A DNA stretch of 7,996 bases, taken from Desulfobacteraceae bacterium. Lineage in GTDB: Bacteria; Desulfobacterota; Desulfobacteria; Desulfobacterales; SG8-13. How positions within the stretch are numbered: position 1 is the first letter of the stretch; every line of letters begins with the position of its first letter. Of the stretch, positions 7,448-7,996 are shown in pieces. The DNA is taken from contig JARFQH010000014.1 in NCBI GenBank assembly GCA_029287875.1, positions 1 to 7,996 of the forward strand, given 5' to 3'. A program made the position numbers and the translations under genes. Below the pieces are notes generated by a model that saw only the letters and a list, made by a program, of their open reading frames with translations, searched no databases and had not been told where the DNA came from.

Positions 7448-7821
7448 TCAGATTAAGGAGATTGACCAGTGAAGAGCAATATACCTTGGAATAGTCCTTG
7501 TATGCGAAGGTTCGGCACTTCCATTCGGAAACAAATCCAAGAGGTGGCCAATCAAGTCGTACTGGGCACTTTCAGAGCGCAGCTTCATGCGAAACAACAC
7601 GTAACAGTCAAGGACACCTTCATGGTACCGGGCCTTACAGGCCGGGCATAGGGCCTCAGTAAAAAATAATTCCACATCTTGCTTGTCTATTGGCCCGTAT
7701 ACTGCGTTACCTCCACCGACACGTATCTCGATATGCGCCGGTGGATGTGCCTTGTAGACGAACCTAAATCCGGCGCAATCTTGTGGAATTATTTCTTACC
7801 GTGACCCATAGGATGTGGCAT
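7448..7821 (-). pseudogene. Small CxxC protein gene, unrecognised, with an apparent frameshift near its start
   Basis: A frame open from 7795 to the TGA at 7448 gives 115 residues and reads like a real protein: CAGFRFVYKAHPPAHIEI, then RVGGGNAVYGPIDKQDVELF, FTEALCPACKARYHEGVLDC and YVLFRMKL. By hand count, third codon positions in the segment after the CxxC are about two-thirds G/C. No ATG lies in that frame upstream; the only standard start is a GTG at 7675, which would discard half of the plausible sequence. An ATG at 7821 opens MPHPMGHGKK and stops at TAA (7791-7789). One extra A in the AAA run at 7794-7792 would join this to the long frame and give about 124 residues. I therefore read it as a one-base-deletion pseudogene, though a sequence error or recoding is possible. 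The last 25 or so residues look less protein-like and may also be altered. The single CPAC motif with nearby Cys suggests a metal or redox site; I do not recognise the family. Confidence 0.5.
7659..7799. repeat. 18-bp inverted repeat (17/18) with 105-bp spacer
   Basis: GTAAAAAATAATTCCACA at 7659-7676 is the reverse complement of TGTGGAATTATTTCTTAC at 7782-7799 with one mismatch. Both arms fall inside the small frameshifted gene, and the right arm covers exactly the point where its frame breaks. It could be the ends of a tiny non-autonomous element, a long-range RNA stem, or the scar of a template-switch event. No target-site duplication is evident. Confidence 0.65.
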
Positions 7822-7852
7822 CCCGGCATTGAGCAATCTGTACGAAACACTG

Positions 7853-7922
7853 GTAACCGTTCACAGGGTTGCAAAGTCCGATGCGCTTCAAACCACCTAA
7901 TTGTAAGCGTTTACAGGGTGCC
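7853..7922. repeat. Two imperfect 20-bp direct repeats, 50 bp apart
   Basis: Copies at 7853-7872 and 7903-7922 share 16 of 20 positions (core GTAA-n-CGTT-n-ACAGGGT). The second copy runs directly into the terminal palindrome, so the motif may be part of a repeated REP-like unit. Confidence 0.5.
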
Positions 7923-7996
7923 GCAGATGCAAGGCGTCGGGCGCGCAGACGTACTTTTGTACTTCAAGTGCCCGACAACAAAGCAGATGCGGTGCC
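7917..7996. repeat. Long imperfect palindrome, REP-like hairpin, 38-bp arms around TTTT
   Basis: Arms 7917-7954 and 7959-7996 are mutually inverted around a TTTT loop. The matching blocks are CCGCA, TGC, GTCGGGC and the loop-closing GTAC; G-T wobbles near the outer end and internal bulges separate them. The structure fills the right edge of the window and may extend past it. It resembles the REP/BIME-type intergenic hairpins dispersed in many bacterial genomes. It could act as a bidirectional terminator or mRNA-end stabiliser, but has no U-tract typical of an intrinsic terminator after the stem. Confidence 0.75.

Noticed and set aside
7278..7472. 64-codon plus-strand frame right of the M28 peptidase
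   Set aside because: Its 5' half has no ribosome site and unremarkable composition; only the last 15 codons, after the possible promoter, are of any interest.
7705..7755. Local CCACCG/CGGTGG hairpin between the arms of the 18-bp inverted repeat
   Set aside because: It lies within protein-like coding sequence and the stem is short; it is more likely a coincidence of codons than a regulatory structure.

Overview
The window is a stretch of bacterial chromosome with moderate to high GC. Every confidently recognised gene lies on the minus strand, so transcription runs from right to left. I saw no integrase, transposase, tRNA, rRNA or CRISPR array. The gene content is a DUF3417-type glucan phosphorylase, an sll1863-like secreted coiled-coil protein, a GAF/GGDEF signalling pair, and a long REP-like palindrome. 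This fits a Gram-negative environmental bacterium, possibly a Desulfobacterota-type organism. That placement is an inference from family composition, not something the sequence shows directly.

Layout in the direction of transcription (right to left). The right edge (7822-7996) is non-coding: two imperfect direct repeats and a 38-bp-arm palindrome that ends at the window edge. Next (7448-7821) is a small CxxC-containing reading frame that I reconstruct as frameshifted. It carries an 18-bp inverted repeat, and a possible opposite-strand promoter lies beside it. Then comes a secreted M28 zinc peptidase (6204-7184), followed by about 300 bp holding a 44-residue fragment that resembles the start of a membrane sensor protein (5930-6064).

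The metabolic core is glucan phosphorylase (3367-5889), a small secreted coiled-coil stress-type protein (2851-3312) and glucose-6-phosphate dehydrogenase (1223-2779). All are co-directional, with gaps of 54 and 71 bp, and are probably one operon. Together the two enzymes suggest glycogen or maltodextrin breakdown to glucose-1-phosphate, then (through a phosphoglucomutase not in this window) glucose-6-phosphate entry into the oxidative pentose phosphate pathway to make NADPH. The secreted protein between them suggests stress or stationary-phase use.

Downstream lies a c-di-GMP signalling module: a two-helix membrane protein with a GAF-like domain (300-1136), then a diguanylate cyclase GGDEF domain (1-293) cut by the left window edge. 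The two share one reading frame, interrupted by a single TGA. The expected N-terminal D-x-L-T motif of the GGDEF domain appears only in a neighbouring frame. This may therefore be one ancestral sensor-cyclase gene broken by small indels, rather than a naturally split pair.

No wholly new system is evident. The points that most deserve checking are the disrupted sensor-cyclase junction, the frameshifted small gene with its internal inverted repeat, and the orphan sensor N-terminus in front of the phosphorylase.
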